From positions 1 to 39,759 of the forward strand of contig JAFWYK010000008.1 in NCBI GenBank assembly GCA_017517685.1: DNA of 39,759 nt, read 5' to 3'. This document shows positions 1 through 8,981 of the stretch, one piece after another. The notes under the pieces were generated by a model. That model ran no database searches. It was not told where the DNA came from and worked only from the letters and a program-made list of their open reading frames with translations. Made by a program: the position numbers and the translations under genes. This DNA comes from Clostridia bacterium (GTDB lineage: Bacteria; Bacillota; Clostridia; TANB77; CAG-508). Numbering within the stretch: the stretch's first letter is position 1; each line of letters opens with the position of its first letter.

Positions 1-60
1 AAAAAACCTGAAGACAAAAAACCTGAAGACAAAAAACCTGAAGATAGAAAACCAGATGAG
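1..60 (+). repeat. 15-bp tandem repeat encoding KKPED
   Basis: Units start at 1, 16 and 31 and are almost identical at the DNA level. A degenerate fourth unit at 46 encodes RKPDE. The array runs off the left edge, so the copy number is unknown. It encodes a charged, proline-containing linker like the shorter KPED stretches in the next gene. Confidence 0.85.
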
Positions 61-477
61 GAAGAATATGATGATATGTTCCCACAAATCAATGCAAAAG
101 CTTTCTATGCTGGATTAAACTTCTATGATAGATATTTAATGAAAGTTGCAGCATTTGCTCATGAAAATCCAGAGGATTTAAATGAAAATGGTAAACCAAG
201 CTTATTACAAAGAGTAAGATTAATGTTACCATCTTCAAAATATAAAGCAAAAGCTGAAAGAGGATTAAAATTTGGTTATTTAGAACCAGAAAAAATCTTA
301 GGATATGATCCATATGATGATTATGAAGATGAAGAAATAGATGATGATATTGAATTCGAAGAAATAGATGAAAAAGATGAAGGAGCATTTGCAAGATATA
401 GAGCAAGAACTCCAGATCCTAAAAAGAAAACTCCATACAGAGGAAGATACGAAAGAGACGATGAAGAACAAAAATAG
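1..477 (+). CDS. Acidic protein of unknown function, 5' end cut off by the window
   Basis: Frame 1 is open from the first base, so the gene starts upstream of the window; the first in-frame ATG is at 76 but the open frame continues to the left of it. The visible 158 residues begin with a KKPED repeat. A more ordered stretch follows, with aromatic residues and the motif FYAGLNFYDRYLMKVAAFAH. Then comes an acidic run (YDDYEDEEIDDDIEFEEIDE) and a basic and acidic tail ending in RYERDDEEQK. No signal peptide, membrane segment or known domain is visible. The stop is TAG. The next gene starts 62 bases on with no terminator between them, and it shares KPED-rich linkers and a charged tail, so the two are probably co-transcribed and functionally linked. 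I do not recognise the family. Confidence 0.75.
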   Translation, partial: KKPEDKKPEDKKPEDRKPDEEEYDDMFPQINAKAFYAGLNFYDRYLMKVAAFAHENPEDLNENGKPSLLQRVRLMLPSSKYKAKAERGLKFGYLEPEKILGYDPYDDYEDEEIDDDIEFEEIDEKDEGAFARYRARTPDPKKKTPYRGRYERDDEEQK

Positions 478-539
478 GATAAAATAAGACTTTAATTAAA
501 ATAACTTGTAGGGTTGTTATTTAATAGGGGGATTATAAA

Positions 540-3500
540 ATGGCTGAGAAAAAAGAAATAATGAAATATGGTGTTAAAAAAGAAAAAATTCAAATAAGAA
601 TTGACACATATAGAAGATTATTAGAAGAAGATTTAGCCACTGAAACAAAAACTGGATTAAATGTTTTAAAAATTCAATTAAAAGAAATATTAGAACAAAT
701 AGTAGAAGCTGAAAATAATTCAGCTTCTCCAGACGTTTTAGCGGAATTAGAAACAAAAAGAAAAGAAATTGAAGCCGAGATTGAAACTAAATCAGAAAGT
801 AAATATATAAAAGCTGAAGATGTTGTTGAAGAAGTTGAATATGTATTAGATAATGCTTCTGCAGAATATACATTCGTTGAAATTGAAGTAATTGAAAAAA
901 GAATCGAATACTATAAAAACTTATTAGCATCTTTAGATATGAATGGTTTAACAAAAAGAAGAGACGAATTAATCGAACTAATCGAAAAGGAAAAAACAGA
1001 ATTAGAAAGATTAAGAAGAGAAAAAGAAGAGCAAGATAATAAAAAAGAAGAAAAACCAGAAGATAAAAAAGATGAACAAGATTATGATGGAATAGATTCT
1101 GAATTTGTAGCTAAAGCAAGAGATGCTGCTATTGCAGATTTAGTATCAAGAATTTCAAATCGTGAAGCCACAATTGTTGGTTATGAACCTAAAATGCAAG
1201 ATATCAAATTCCAAGAATTAGAAGCTTGGAAAAAAGAACTTGAAGAATTAAGAGCAGGTAAGGTTACACAAGAAATTTTAGATGCTGCAAGAGCTGCTGA
1301 AATAAAAGATTTAGAAGAACGTATTGCTAATCGTAATGCAATGCTTGCTGCACGTGATATGCCACAACATAAATGGGATGAACTTGCTGAATGGGAGAAA
1401 AGATTAGAAGAACTTAAAAATCCAAATAAAGGCAAAGATAAACCAGAAGACAAAGATCCAGAACAAAAAGGCAAAGAAGGCGAAGAATCTGATTTAGATG
1501 CAAAAATTAAAGAATTAGAAGAATTAATCGCTCGTCACGAAACAGAACTTGAAGAAGTTAAAAAACAAATTGTAGAATTAGAAGGTAGAGATCCAAGCGA
1601 TGTTGCTGAACAAAGAAGAGTTGTTCAACATAGAATTGAAGAATTAGAAGAAATAGCTAAGGAAAAAGAATTATTTAAAATTACTGACAAAGGCGAAGTA
1701 ATTATTGAATATCCACCAATTAAACCAGAAATCGATGAAGAAGCAATCAGAGAAGAATATGAATATAGAAGAACTGATATGCTTGACAAATATTATGGTA
1801 ATGCAGATAAAAAGTATGAATATGAAGAAAGAATGGAATATTTCAAAAGTCATATTGAAGAAGTAGAATTTGAATTCATTGATGAAAAAGGTAATAAACA
1901 AGTTGGTACATATCAAAGGGTAAAACCTTATGAAGGTATGGAAAATGATTTAGCATTCTTACAATTAGAAGAATATCCAGAAAGATTAGAGAGAAAAACA
2001 AGATATGAAGCTGGTGATATGACAGCTTATGATGAAGTAAGAGATACTAAAGGAAGACTAAGAGAACCAGATGAAGTTTTTGCTGAAGATAGTCATTATA
2101 TCGATACAAATAATAGTGCGTATAATAGATTAATTGCTACACACGAAAACTTAAAAACTTTAGGTAAATATGGTGAAAAAGTTGATTATACACCATTCCA
2201 AGAAGGACAACCTGGAAGAAATATTTTTAGAGCAGTTGGTAATGTTGCTAAATTTATTAGAAATCATACTACAGCTCCAATTAATAAAGCTATAGGTAAA
2301 TATATAGTAGCTCCAATATATGGTGCTATTACAAAACCAGACGAAAGAGTTGCTGGTTTATATTCAAATAAATTTACTCATAGATATGTAGCTAGAAGAG
2401 AATATTTTGCTTCTCAAGGTAAAGGATATTTTGCAAGTAGATGGAATAGTATCTTTAATGCTAAAGAAGGTAACAAAGCAATATTATCTGCTGGAGCATA
2501 TGATATTAAACAATCTATTAAATCAAAATATCAACAACTTGCTGAACAAGAAGCAAGAAGAAAACAAACAGAATTTGCTAGTAAAAAATTAGATGAGCAA
2601 GTTGCTATGATTGAAGAAGATTTAGCAAAAGCAACAGATCCAGAGAATATAGCTAGATTAGAAGCTACATTAAAAGATCTTAAATTAGCACAACAACAAG
2701 TTGCTAAAGATGCTTTAGTAAATGAGCAAAAAGCTATTACAGCGACAAGACAAACTGATGCTGTTGATATGGATACTCATGATATTGCAAATAAAGAAAA
2801 TGTTACTAGAACAGTAACTGGTGTAAAAATGCTTGCACGTTTCGGTATAAGAAAATTTATCGGACCTAAATTAAAAGAATGGTTGATTGAACGTACAAAA
2901 GTACCACAAGAAGTTGAAACAGTAACACAAGTACCACAAGAAAGACAAGAATGGGTACCAGCAACATATAAAGAAGTTAGAACTCCAGTATATGAAACTG
3001 TATCTGATAATGGAGCTACAATGAGTGAAGTTATGGCTTCAAATGCAGGTAAAGAAGTAGAAGGATTCTATTCAGTATATGGTGGTGAAAGAAGACCAAA
3101 AATCTATGAATTAACAGGTAATGAAAAAGTTACTAGTGTATTCCAAAGTGTAGGTAAAGGTGGAACTGGATTATCAGATACAGCTGGTTTAACAGCTCCA
3201 ACATTAACAGATAGAACATTTATGGGATCATTGCTTGACGCTAATGGTGTATTAAATCAAAATGTTACAGTTGATGGTTTAATTAGTGCATTAGGAACAG
3301 GAACTGTAGATCCAGAGACATTAGCTGGTGTGTATGTATCTGTTGGTGATAGATATTGGGTTAAATTAGCAGATTTAGTTCAAGGAGCAACAAGACAAGT
3401 ACAAGTTGGTGAAACAATTTCACAAGTAGTTGATGTTCCTGGTCACTTTAAAACAATAACAGAAATGGTTGATCAAGTAACAAGAACAACTCAAATGGTT

Positions 3501-3734
3501 GATAATGTTAGAGTAATTGAAGCGTTAAAAACAATGGGAGTAGTTGTTGATGTTGCGGATAAAGGTTTATTAGCAGAAGATATTTATGAAAATGTTAGAA
3601 CAACTGATACTGAAGTTGATCCAACAAAACCACAACCAAGAAATTATACTTACGACGCTGGATTTACTGGAAAGAAATCTGAAGATTATGAATCTAAGTT
3701 TGCTAAAGGTAAAGACGACGGAGAAGAAAGATAG
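540..3734 (+). CDS. Large coiled-coil protein of unknown function (1064 aa)
   Basis: I do not recognise this protein. Residues 1-170 look like charged coiled coil. Near-duplicate helical repeats at about 191-240 and 248-296 share the pattern A-x-I-x-DL-x2-RI-x-NR...EL-x2-W-x-K-x-LEEL. KPED-type linkers flank them at about 170-182 and 298-316. More coiled coil lies at about 317-378. The middle (about 390-660) is mixed, with a moderately hydrophobic stretch at 560-600 (FIRNHTTAPINKAIGKYIVA) that is not a clear membrane segment. Another coiled coil lies at 660-735. Residues 786-820 contain repeated VP motifs (TKVPQEVETVTQVPQE), and a related VDVP/MVDQVTRTTQMVD stretch lies at 962-990. The tail (about 1010-1064) recurs in the next small gene. 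There is no signal peptide. The start follows an AGGGGG ribosome site. A scaffold or structural role is only a guess. Confidence 0.85.
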   Translation: MAEKKEIMKYGVKKEKIQIRIDTYRRLLEEDLATETKTGLNVLKIQLKEILEQIVEAENNSASPDVLAELETKRKEIEAEIETKSESKYIKAEDVVEEVEYVLDNASAEYTFVEIEVIEKRIEYYKNLLASLDMNGLTKRRDELIELIEKEKTELERLRREKEEQDNKKEEKPEDKKDEQDYDGIDSEFVAKARDAAIADLVSRISNREATIVGYEPKMQDIKFQELEAWKKELEELRAGKVTQEILDAARAAEIKDLEERIANRNAMLAARDMPQHKWDELAEWEKRLEELKNPNKGKDKPEDKDPEQKGKEGEESDLDAKIKELEELIARHETELEEVKKQIVELEGRDPSDVAEQRRVVQHRIEELEEIAKEKELFKITDKGEVIIEYPPIKPEIDEEAIREEYEYRRTDMLDKYYGNADKKYEYEERMEYFKSHIEEVEFEFIDEKGNKQVGTYQRVKPYEGMENDLAFLQLEEYPERLERKTRYEAGDMTAYDEVRDTKGRLREPDEVFAEDSHYIDTNNSAYNRLIATHENLKTLGKYGEKVDYTPFQEGQPGRNIFRAVGNVAKFIRNHTTAPINKAIGKYIVAPIYGAITKPDERVAGLYSNKFTHRYVARREYFASQGKGYFASRWNSIFNAKEGNKAILSAGAYDIKQSIKSKYQQLAEQEARRKQTEFASKKLDEQVAMIEEDLAKATDPENIARLEATLKDLKLAQQQVAKDALVNEQKAITATRQTDAVDMDTHDIANKENVTRTVTGVKMLARFGIRKFIGPKLKEWLIERTKVPQEVETVTQVPQERQEWVPATYKEVRTPVYETVSDNGATMSEVMASNAGKEVEGFYSVYGGERRPKIYELTGNEKVTSVFQSVGKGGTGLSDTAGLTAPTLTDRTFMGSLLDANGVLNQNVTVDGLISALGTGTVDPETLAGVYVSVGDRYWVKLADLVQGATRQVQVGETISQVVDVPGHFKTITEMVDQVTRTTQMVDNVRVIEALKTMGVVVDVADKGLLAEDIYENVRTTDTEVDPTKPQPRNYTYDAGFTGKKSEDYESKFAKGKDDGEER

Positions 3735-3742
3735 TTTATCAT

Positions 3743-3776
3743 AAGATGCAGATGCTAATTTAGCATCTGCATTTTA
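3743..3776 (+). terminator. Hairpin after the 1064-aa gene
   Basis: A perfect 12-bp stem (3746-3757 with 3761-3772) has a 3-base loop, and A/T pairs extend it at the base. The T run is short (four), so termination may be partial and leave some read-through into the 70-residue gene. Confidence 0.65.
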
Positions 3777-3791
3777 AGAAAGTAGGAAATT

Positions 3792-4004
3792 ATGGGATTA
3801 ATGAGTTTTTTATTAGATGTTTATGAAAATACAAGAAAAACTAAGACAAATGTTAAACCAGATAAAAATGGTAGATCCAAAAACTATGATTTTGATGCTG
3901 GTATTACAGGAGATAGAAAATTAGATTGTCCTAAAGTTGAGACACCACGAATAAAAAAATCAAATAGCTCTAAAAGAGCAAAATGTGGTAGAGAAGATAG
4001 ATAA
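3792..4004 (+). CDS. Small protein duplicating the C-terminal tail of the preceding 1064-aa protein
   Basis: This 70-residue protein starts at ATG 3792 behind an AGTAGGA ribosome site. Residues 7-36 match residues of about 1010-1045 of the preceding large protein: both carry D-[IV]-YEN-x-R-x-T-x-T-x-V-x-P-x-K, then NY-x2-DAG-x-TG. The rest is a basic, serine-rich tail ending in a charged GREDR, comparable in style to GEER in the large protein. It contains two cysteines (CPK and KCG). It is flanked by a hairpin on each side. It could be a stand-alone copy of a binding tail or the remnant of a longer duplicated gene; its clean ribosome site argues for real expression. Function unknown. Confidence 0.65.
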   Translation: MGLMSFLLDVYENTRKTKTNVKPDKNGRSKNYDFDAGITGDRKLDCPKVETPRIKKSNSSKRAKCGREDR

Positions 4005-4012
4005 TAAATGTT

Positions 4013-4043
4013 AAAAATAGCAGGATTTATTCCTGCTATTTTT
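4013..4043 (+). terminator. Rho-independent terminator before the str operon
   Basis: A perfect 13-bp stem (4013-4025 with 4031-4043) has a 5-base loop and ends in five T. It separates the unknown block from the ribosomal operon. Confidence 0.9.
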
Positions 4044-4056
4044 GTGCTCTAAACCG

Positions 4057-4070
4057 TATTTACGTAAATA
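4057..4070. promoter_or_regulatory. Perfect 14-bp palindrome upstream of the str operon promoter
   Basis: TATTTACGTAAATA is fully self-complementary and lies about 90 bases upstream of the rpsL -35 box. A related 14-bp palindrome with the same TTTACGTAAA core lies at 8898-8911, just after the str operon. It could be an operator, but no regulator is known. Confidence 0.35.
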
Positions 4071-4159
4071 AAAGTAAGATTTATACTTGCTGAATTTGGT
4101 GTTAGATTTAATAATTGATAAAACCCTACGGAAATGACAAAAAGTAGTTGTAAAAGTAT

Positions 4160-4188
4160 TGACATAGCTTATTAAAAGTGATAAAATA
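4160..4188 (+). promoter_or_regulatory. Sigma-A promoter of the str operon
   Basis: TTGACA (4160-4165), a 17-bp spacer and TAAAAT (4183-4188) form a near-consensus promoter. It predicts a start near 4195 and a leader of about 65 bases before rpsL. Confidence 0.85.
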
Positions 4189-4260
4189 GATACGCTATTG
4201 TATAGGGAAATCTATGTTTTAGCGAATATATATATGAAAGAAACGAGGTGAAAAAGAAGA

Positions 4261-4674
4261 ATGCCAACAATTAATCAATTAGTAAGAAAAGGAAGACAAA
4301 CATCTGTAACAAAATCAACAGCTCCTGCATTACAAAAAGGATATAACTCAAGAAAAAAAGTTCAAACTGACAACAGAGCACCACAAAAAAGAGGTGTATG
4401 TACAGTTGTAAAAACAGTTACTCCTAAAAAACCAAACTCAGCTTTAAGAAAAGTAGCCAGAGTTAAATTATCAAACGGATATGAAGTAACATCTTATATT
4501 CCTGGTGTAGGACACAACTTACAAGAGCACAGTGTTGTACTTATCAGAGGTGGAAGGGTAAAAGACTTACCTGGTGTTAGATACCACATCATCAGAGGTA
4601 CATTAGATACAGCTGGAGTTAAAGATAGAATGCAAGCTAGATCTAAATACGGTGCAAAACGTCCTAAAAAATAG
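4261..4674 (+). CDS. rpsL: 30S ribosomal protein S12
   Basis: S12 sits at the decoding centre of the small ribosomal subunit, where it monitors codon-anticodon pairing and contacts EF-Tu and EF-G. The protein begins [12 protein letters not shown] and contains the universal [17 protein letters not shown] loop and the later [13 protein letters not shown] motif, both parts of the region where streptomycin resistance changes occur in other bacteria. At 137 residues it has the family length. ATG 4261 follows a GAGGTG ribosome site. It opens the rpsL-rpsG-fusA-tuf operon. The large gene upstream stands where rpoBC is often found in other Firmicutes. Confidence 0.98.
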   Translation: MPTINQLVRKGRQTSVTKSTAPALQKGYNSRKKVQTDNRAPQKRGVCTVVKTVTPKKPNSALRKVARVKLSNGYEVTSYIPGVGHNLQEHSVVLIRGGRVKDLPGVRYHIIRGTLDTAGVKDRMQARSKYGAKRPKK

Positions 4675-4849
4675 AATTTGTAAAGGATGTTAAATATTAA
4701 TTGATAATAGTGCATAATTCTTTTTATAAAATATAAAAATGTAATTTGCGCTATTACGGGAAAGTGAAAAATCTTTCCAGAGTACCTATAAGTGTTATAA
4801 ATATTTAAACACTAAGAATTTTTTAAAATAAAATAAGGAGGGAAGAATA
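4675..4849 (+). other. rpsL-rpsG intergenic leader with small hairpins
   Basis: This 175-base gap is long for neighbours inside the str operon. It holds a 6-bp stem GGAAAG/CTTTCC (4759-4764 with 4773-4778) and a 6-bp stem AGTGTT/AACACT (4791-4796 with 4808-4813), then the strong AAGGAGGG site of rpsG. In other bacteria S7 represses its operon by binding this intercistronic region, so the structures may serve that role here; that is inference. There is no terminator-like T run. Confidence 0.35.
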
Positions 4850-5320
4850 GTGCCAAGAAAAGGACATATAGCAAAAAGAGATGTATTACCAGATCCATTA
4901 TATAACAGCAAAGTTGTTACAAAATTAATCAACAATATAATGTTAGATGGTAAAAAAACAGTAGCTCAATCAATCGTTTATGGTGCTTTCGATATTATTA
5001 AAGAAAAAGAACAAAAAGATGCTTTAGAAGTATTTGAAGCTGCATTAGAAAACATAATGCCAGTTCTTGAAGTAAAAGCAAGAAGAGTTGGTGGAGCAAC
5101 ATACCAAGTACCATTAGAAATTAGACCAGAAAGAAGACAAACTTTAGGTTTAAGATGGTTAGTATTATATGCTAGAAAAAGACATGAAAAAACAATGGCT
5201 GAAAAACTAGCTGGAGAAATTATTGATGCTATTAACGGAAACGGTGGAGCATTCAAGAAAAAAGAAGATACACACAGAATGGCAGAAGCAAACAAAGCTT
5301 TCGCACATTACAAATGGTAG
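4850..5320 (+). CDS. rpsG: 30S ribosomal protein S7
   Basis: S7 is a primary 16S rRNA-binding protein that nucleates assembly of the 30S head and lies near the E site. The sequence begins [20 protein letters not shown] and has the typical [13 protein letters not shown] and [15 protein letters not shown] motifs. Its 156 residues equal the family norm. The start is GTG at 4850, chosen because AAGGAGGG (4835-4842) sits at ideal spacing and no in-frame ATG lies nearby. Second gene of the str operon. Confidence 0.98.
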   Translation: MPRKGHIAKRDVLPDPLYNSKVVTKLINNIMLDGKKTVAQSIVYGAFDIIKEKEQKDALEVFEAALENIMPVLEVKARRVGGATYQVPLEIRPERRQTLGLRWLVLYARKRHEKTMAEKLAGEIIDAINGNGGAFKKKEDTHRMAEANKAFAHYKW

Positions 5321-5374
5321 AATTTATAATCTAAGCAGAGTAGCTTAGATATTCTAAAATAAAAGGAGGATACA

Positions 5375-7459
5375 ATGGCTGGAAGAGCATATCCATTAGA
5401 AAAAACAAGAAATATAGGAATCATGGCCCATATTGATGCTGGAAAAACTACTACAACAGAAAGAATTTTATTCTATACTGGAAAAACTCACAAAATTGGT
5501 GAAGTTCATGATGGTGGAGCTACAATGGACTGGATGGTTCAAGAGCAAGAAAGAGGTATAACAATCACTTCAGCAGCTACAACTTGTTTCTGGAATAATC
5601 ATAGAATTAATATCATTGATACTCCAGGTCACGTTGACTTTACAGTAGAAGTTCAAAGATCTTTAAAAGTTCTTGATGGAGCTGTAACAGTTTTAGCAGC
5701 TAAAGGTGGTGTTCAACCACAAACAGAAACAGTTTGGAGACAAGCTGATAAATACATGGTACCAAGAATGGTATATGTAAACAAAATGGACATCACAGGA
5801 GCAAACTTTATGCTTTGTGTTGACCAATTAAAAAATAGATTAAAAGCAAATGCTGTTCCAATTCAATTACCAGTTGGAGCAGAAGATAACTTCCAAGGAA
5901 TCGTTGATTTATTAAAAATGAAAGCATTCATCCACAAAGATGATTTAGGAAAAATTGTTGAAGAAACAGAAATTCCTGCTGACATGGTTGAATTAGCAGC
6001 TGAATACAGAGAAAAATTAATCGAATCAGTTGCTGAACAAGATGAAGAATTAATGATGAAATACTTAGAAGGTGAAGAATTATCAATTGAAGAAATCAAA
6101 TTAGGTTTAAGAAAAGGAACAATAGCAAATAAAATCGTTCCTGTAACATGTGGTTCTTCATACAAAAATAAAGGTGTACAAGAATTACTTAACGCAGTAA
6201 TCGATTATATGCCATCACCACTTGATATCGCTGATATTAAAGGTGAAACATTAGATGGAGAAGAAGTAACAGCTAAAACATCAGATGCAGAACCATTTGC
6301 TGCTTTAGCATTCAAAATTGCTACAGATCCATTTGTTGGAAAATTATGTTTCTTTAGAGTATACTCTGGAACATTAGAAGCTGGTTCAACAGTATTAAAC
6401 TCTAGTAAAGATAAAAAAGAAAGAATTGGAAGAATTCTTCAAATGCACTCTAATACTAGAGAAGATATTGATAAAGTATATGCAGGAGATATCGCTGCTG
6501 CAGTTGGATTAAAAGATGTTACAACAGGAAATACATTATGTGATCCTGATCATCCAATAATTCTTGAATCAATGGAATTCCCAGAACCAGTTATTGATAT
6601 TGCTATCGAACCAAAAGATAAAGCAAATCAAGAAAAAATGGGTATTGCTTTAGCAAAACTTGCTGAAGAAGATCCAACATTCAAAACATATACAAACCAT
6701 GAAACAGGTCAAACAATCATTGCTGGTATGGGTGAGTTACACTTAGATATCATCGTTGATAGATTAAAAAGAGAATTCAAAGTTGAGTGTGCTGTAGGTA
6801 AACCATCTGTAGCATACAAAGAAACTATCAGAAATGCAGTTAGAGTTGAAGGTAAATTCATTAGACAATCTGGTGGTAGAGGACAATATGGTCACGTTTG
6901 GTTAGAAATGGAACCATTAGAGCCAGGAACAGGTATTCAATTTGAGAGCAAAATCGTTGGTGGTGTTGTTCCAAAAGAATATATTAAACCAGTTGAAGAA
7001 GGAATTAGAGAAGCTGCTGAAAGCGGTACATTAGCTGGATACCCAGTTATTGACTTCAAAGCTACATTAGTTGATGGTTCATACCACGACGTTGACTCTT
7101 CAGAAATGGCATTCAAGATCGCTGGATCTATGGCTTTCAAAGAAGGTTGTAAAAAAGCAAAATCAGTTATATTAGAACCAATTATGAAAGTTGAAATTGT
7201 AGTTCCAGAAGAATACATGGGAGATGTTATTGGTGACGTTAATTCAAGACGTGGAAGAATGGAAGGTATGGATGCAAGCGATGGATTACAAGAAATCCAC
7301 TCATTTATTCCATTATCAGAAATGTTCGGATACGCAACAGATTTACGTTCAAAAACACAAGGTAGAGGAACATACTCTATGGAACCATCTCATTATGAAG
7401 AAGTTCCAAAATCAATTCTTGAAACAATCGTTGCTTCAAGAGCAAAAAATGAAGAATAA
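5375..7459 (+). CDS. fusA: Elongation factor G
   Basis: EF-G is the GTPase that drives translocation of tRNA and mRNA through the ribosome and, with RRF, ribosome recycling. The G-domain motifs are intact: [10 protein letters not shown] (P-loop, about residues 18-27), [11 protein letters not shown] (switch I region), DTPGHVDF and NKMD. Domain II, the domain III stretch [18 protein letters not shown], domain IV ([16 protein letters not shown]) and the domain V ending follow in order. The 694-residue length is standard. The start ATG 5375 follows AAAGGAGGA. It is third in the operon, 54 bases after rpsG. Confidence 0.98.
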   Translation: MAGRAYPLEKTRNIGIMAHIDAGKTTTTERILFYTGKTHKIGEVHDGGATMDWMVQEQERGITITSAATTCFWNNHRINIIDTPGHVDFTVEVQRSLKVLDGAVTVLAAKGGVQPQTETVWRQADKYMVPRMVYVNKMDITGANFMLCVDQLKNRLKANAVPIQLPVGAEDNFQGIVDLLKMKAFIHKDDLGKIVEETEIPADMVELAAEYREKLIESVAEQDEELMMKYLEGEELSIEEIKLGLRKGTIANKIVPVTCGSSYKNKGVQELLNAVIDYMPSPLDIADIKGETLDGEEVTAKTSDAEPFAALAFKIATDPFVGKLCFFRVYSGTLEAGSTVLNSSKDKKERIGRILQMHSNTREDIDKVYAGDIAAAVGLKDVTTGNTLCDPDHPIILESMEFPEPVIDIAIEPKDKANQEKMGIALAKLAEEDPTFKTYTNHETGQTIIAGMGELHLDIIVDRLKREFKVECAVGKPSVAYKETIRNAVRVEGKFIRQSGGRGQYGHVWLEMEPLEPGTGIQFESKIVGGVVPKEYIKPVEEGIREAAESGTLAGYPVIDFKATLVDGSYHDVDSSEMAFKIAGSMAFKEGCKKAKSVILEPIMKVEIVVPEEYMGDVIGDVNSRRGRMEGMDASDGLQEIHSFIPLSEMFGYATDLRSKTQGRGTYSMEPSHYEEVPKSILETIVASRAKNEE

Positions 7460-7541
7460 TTTATAAAATCAAATTGGGTTAACCCTTGAGGAAAGCCCAC
7501 TTTGATGTCTATATTTACAATGTAATAAAATTGTAAAATTA

Positions 7542-7578
7542 ACTTGCATTTTTTATTATTATAGTGTAAAATGCAAGT
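7542..7578. promoter_or_regulatory. 11-bp inverted repeat spanning the putative tuf promoter
   Basis: ACTTGCATTTT (7542-7552) and AAAATGCAAGT (7568-7578) are perfect inverted copies 15 bases apart. The left arm contains the -35 box and the right arm overlaps the -10 box of the putative tuf promoter. No T run follows, so it is not a terminator. It may be an operator or chance. Confidence 0.45.
7544..7572 (+). promoter_or_regulatory. tuf: Putative internal promoter for tuf
   Basis: TTGCAT (7544-7549), a 17-bp spacer and TAAAAT (7567-7572) lie in the 191-base fusA-tuf gap. The predicted start is near 7580. This would let tuf be made in excess of the rest of the operon, as is usual for EF-Tu. 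Confidence 0.55.
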
Positions 7579-7650
7579 GATTGAATAAGTCATTAAATTT
7601 TAAAAATAAATATGAGAAAAAATCTCAAAAATTAAAGGAGGATTTAAAAA

Positions 7651-8850
7651 ATGGCTAAAGCTAAATTCGAAAGAACAAAACCACACGTTAACATTGGTAC
7701 AATCGGACACGTTGACCATGGAAAAACAACAACAACAGCTGCTATTACAAAATATTTAGGAATGTTAGGACAAGCTGAATATGCAGCTTACGATCAAATT
7801 GACGGAGCTCCAGAAGAAAAAGCAAGAGGTATAACAATTAATACAGCTCACGTTGAATATGAAACAGAAAACAGACACTATGCTCACGTTGACTGCCCAG
7901 GACACGCTGACTATGTTAAAAACATGATCACAGGTGCTGCTCAAATGGACGGAGCTATATTAGTAGTTTCAGCTGCTGATGGACCAATGCCTCAAACAAG
8001 AGAGCACATCTTACTTGCTAGACAAGTAGGTGTTAAATATATCGTTGTTTACTTAAATAAATGCGATATGGTTGACGATCCAGAATTATTAGAATTAGTT
8101 GAAATGGAAGTTAGAGATTTATTATCTAAATATGATTTCCCAGGTGACGAAATTCCAATTATCAAAGGATCTTCATTAAAAGTATTAGAAGGACCATCTG
8201 ATGTAAATGATCCAGTTTACGCTCCAATGAAAGAATTAATGGCTGCTGTAGATAGCTACATCCCAACACCAGAAAGACCAACAGATCAAGCATTCTTAAT
8301 GCCAGTTGAAGACGTATTCACAATTACAGGTAGAGGAACAGTTGCTACAGGTAGAGTAGAAAGAGGAGTTGTTAAAGTTCAAGACGAAGTTGAAATCGTT
8401 GGATTATCAGCTGAAAGAAGAAAAACAGTTGTTACAGGTGTAGAAATGTTCAGAAAATTATTAGATCAAGCTGAAGCTGGAGATAATATCGGTGTTCTAT
8501 TAAGAGGTATTGATAGAAAAGACATCGAAAGAGGACAAGTTATTTCTAAACCAGGAACAATCAATCCACATACAAAATTCAAATCAGAAGTTTACGTTTT
8601 AACAAAAGAAGAAGGTGGAAGACATACACCATTCTTCAATGGATATAGACCACAATTCTATTTCAGAACAACAGACGTAACAGGTGTTATTGATTTACCA
8701 GCTGGTGTAGAAATGGTTATGCCAGGAGATAACGTATCAATGACAATCGAATTAATTACACCAATCGCTATCGAAAAAGGATTAAGATTCGCTATTAGAG
8801 AAGGTGGAAGAACAGTAGGTTCTGGTGTAGTTTCTGATATCATTGCTTAA
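7651..8850 (+). CDS. tuf: Elongation factor Tu
   Basis: EF-Tu is the GTPase that delivers aminoacyl-tRNA to the ribosomal A site. The protein shows [10 protein letters not shown] (residues 18-27), [14 protein letters not shown] (switch I), DCPGHADY (switch II) and NKCD, then the beta-barrel domains with [13 protein letters not shown] and the C-terminal region ending [11 protein letters not shown]. The 399-residue length is normal. ATG 7651 follows AAAGGAGGA. It closes the str operon with a strong terminator, so the S10 ribosomal cluster that follows tuf in many bacteria is not attached here. Confidence 0.98.
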   Translation: MAKAKFERTKPHVNIGTIGHVDHGKTTTTAAITKYLGMLGQAEYAAYDQIDGAPEEKARGITINTAHVEYETENRHYAHVDCPGHADYVKNMITGAAQMDGAILVVSAADGPMPQTREHILLARQVGVKYIVVYLNKCDMVDDPELLELVEMEVRDLLSKYDFPGDEIPIIKGSSLKVLEGPSDVNDPVYAPMKELMAAVDSYIPTPERPTDQAFLMPVEDVFTITGRGTVATGRVERGVVKVQDEVEIVGLSAERRKTVVTGVEMFRKLLDQAEAGDNIGVLLRGIDRKDIERGQVISKPGTINPHTKFKSEVYVLTKEEGGRHTPFFNGYRPQFYFRTTDVTGVIDLPAGVEMVMPGDNVSMTIELITPIAIEKGLRFAIREGGRTVGSGVVSDIIA

Positions 8851-8870
8851 TTATATAAGAAATTATATTT

Positions 8871-8902
8871 AAAGATAGAGCTTAGAGCTCTATCTTTTTT
8901 TT
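8871..8902 (+). terminator. Rho-independent terminator after tuf
   Basis: A 12-bp perfect stem (8871-8882 with 8886-8897) has a 3-base loop and a run of eight T (8895-8902). Confidence 0.95.
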
Positions 8903-8911
8903 ACGTAAAAA
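8898..8911. promoter_or_regulatory. 14-bp palindrome with TTTACGTAAA core after tuf
   Basis: TTTTTACGTAAAAA is perfectly self-complementary and overlaps the T run of the tuf terminator, 71 bases before the next gene. It shares its core with the palindrome at 4057-4070. Confidence 0.3.
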
Positions 8912-8981
8912 TCATTTACTTTTTAATTGTTTTTGTATACAATATGTATGGTATTATATAAAAATTAAAGGGTGAAGAATT

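Noticed and set aside
499..522. 7-bp hairpin between the first two genes as a terminator or attenuator
   Set aside because: The stem AAATAAC/GTTATTT is weak and leads straight into the ribosome site of the next gene without a T run.
1671..1916. Minus-strand frame inside the 1064-residue gene, rich in Phe and Ile
   Set aside because: It is an antisense shadow of Glu/Lys-rich coding sequence, as are other minus-strand frames inside + strand genes.
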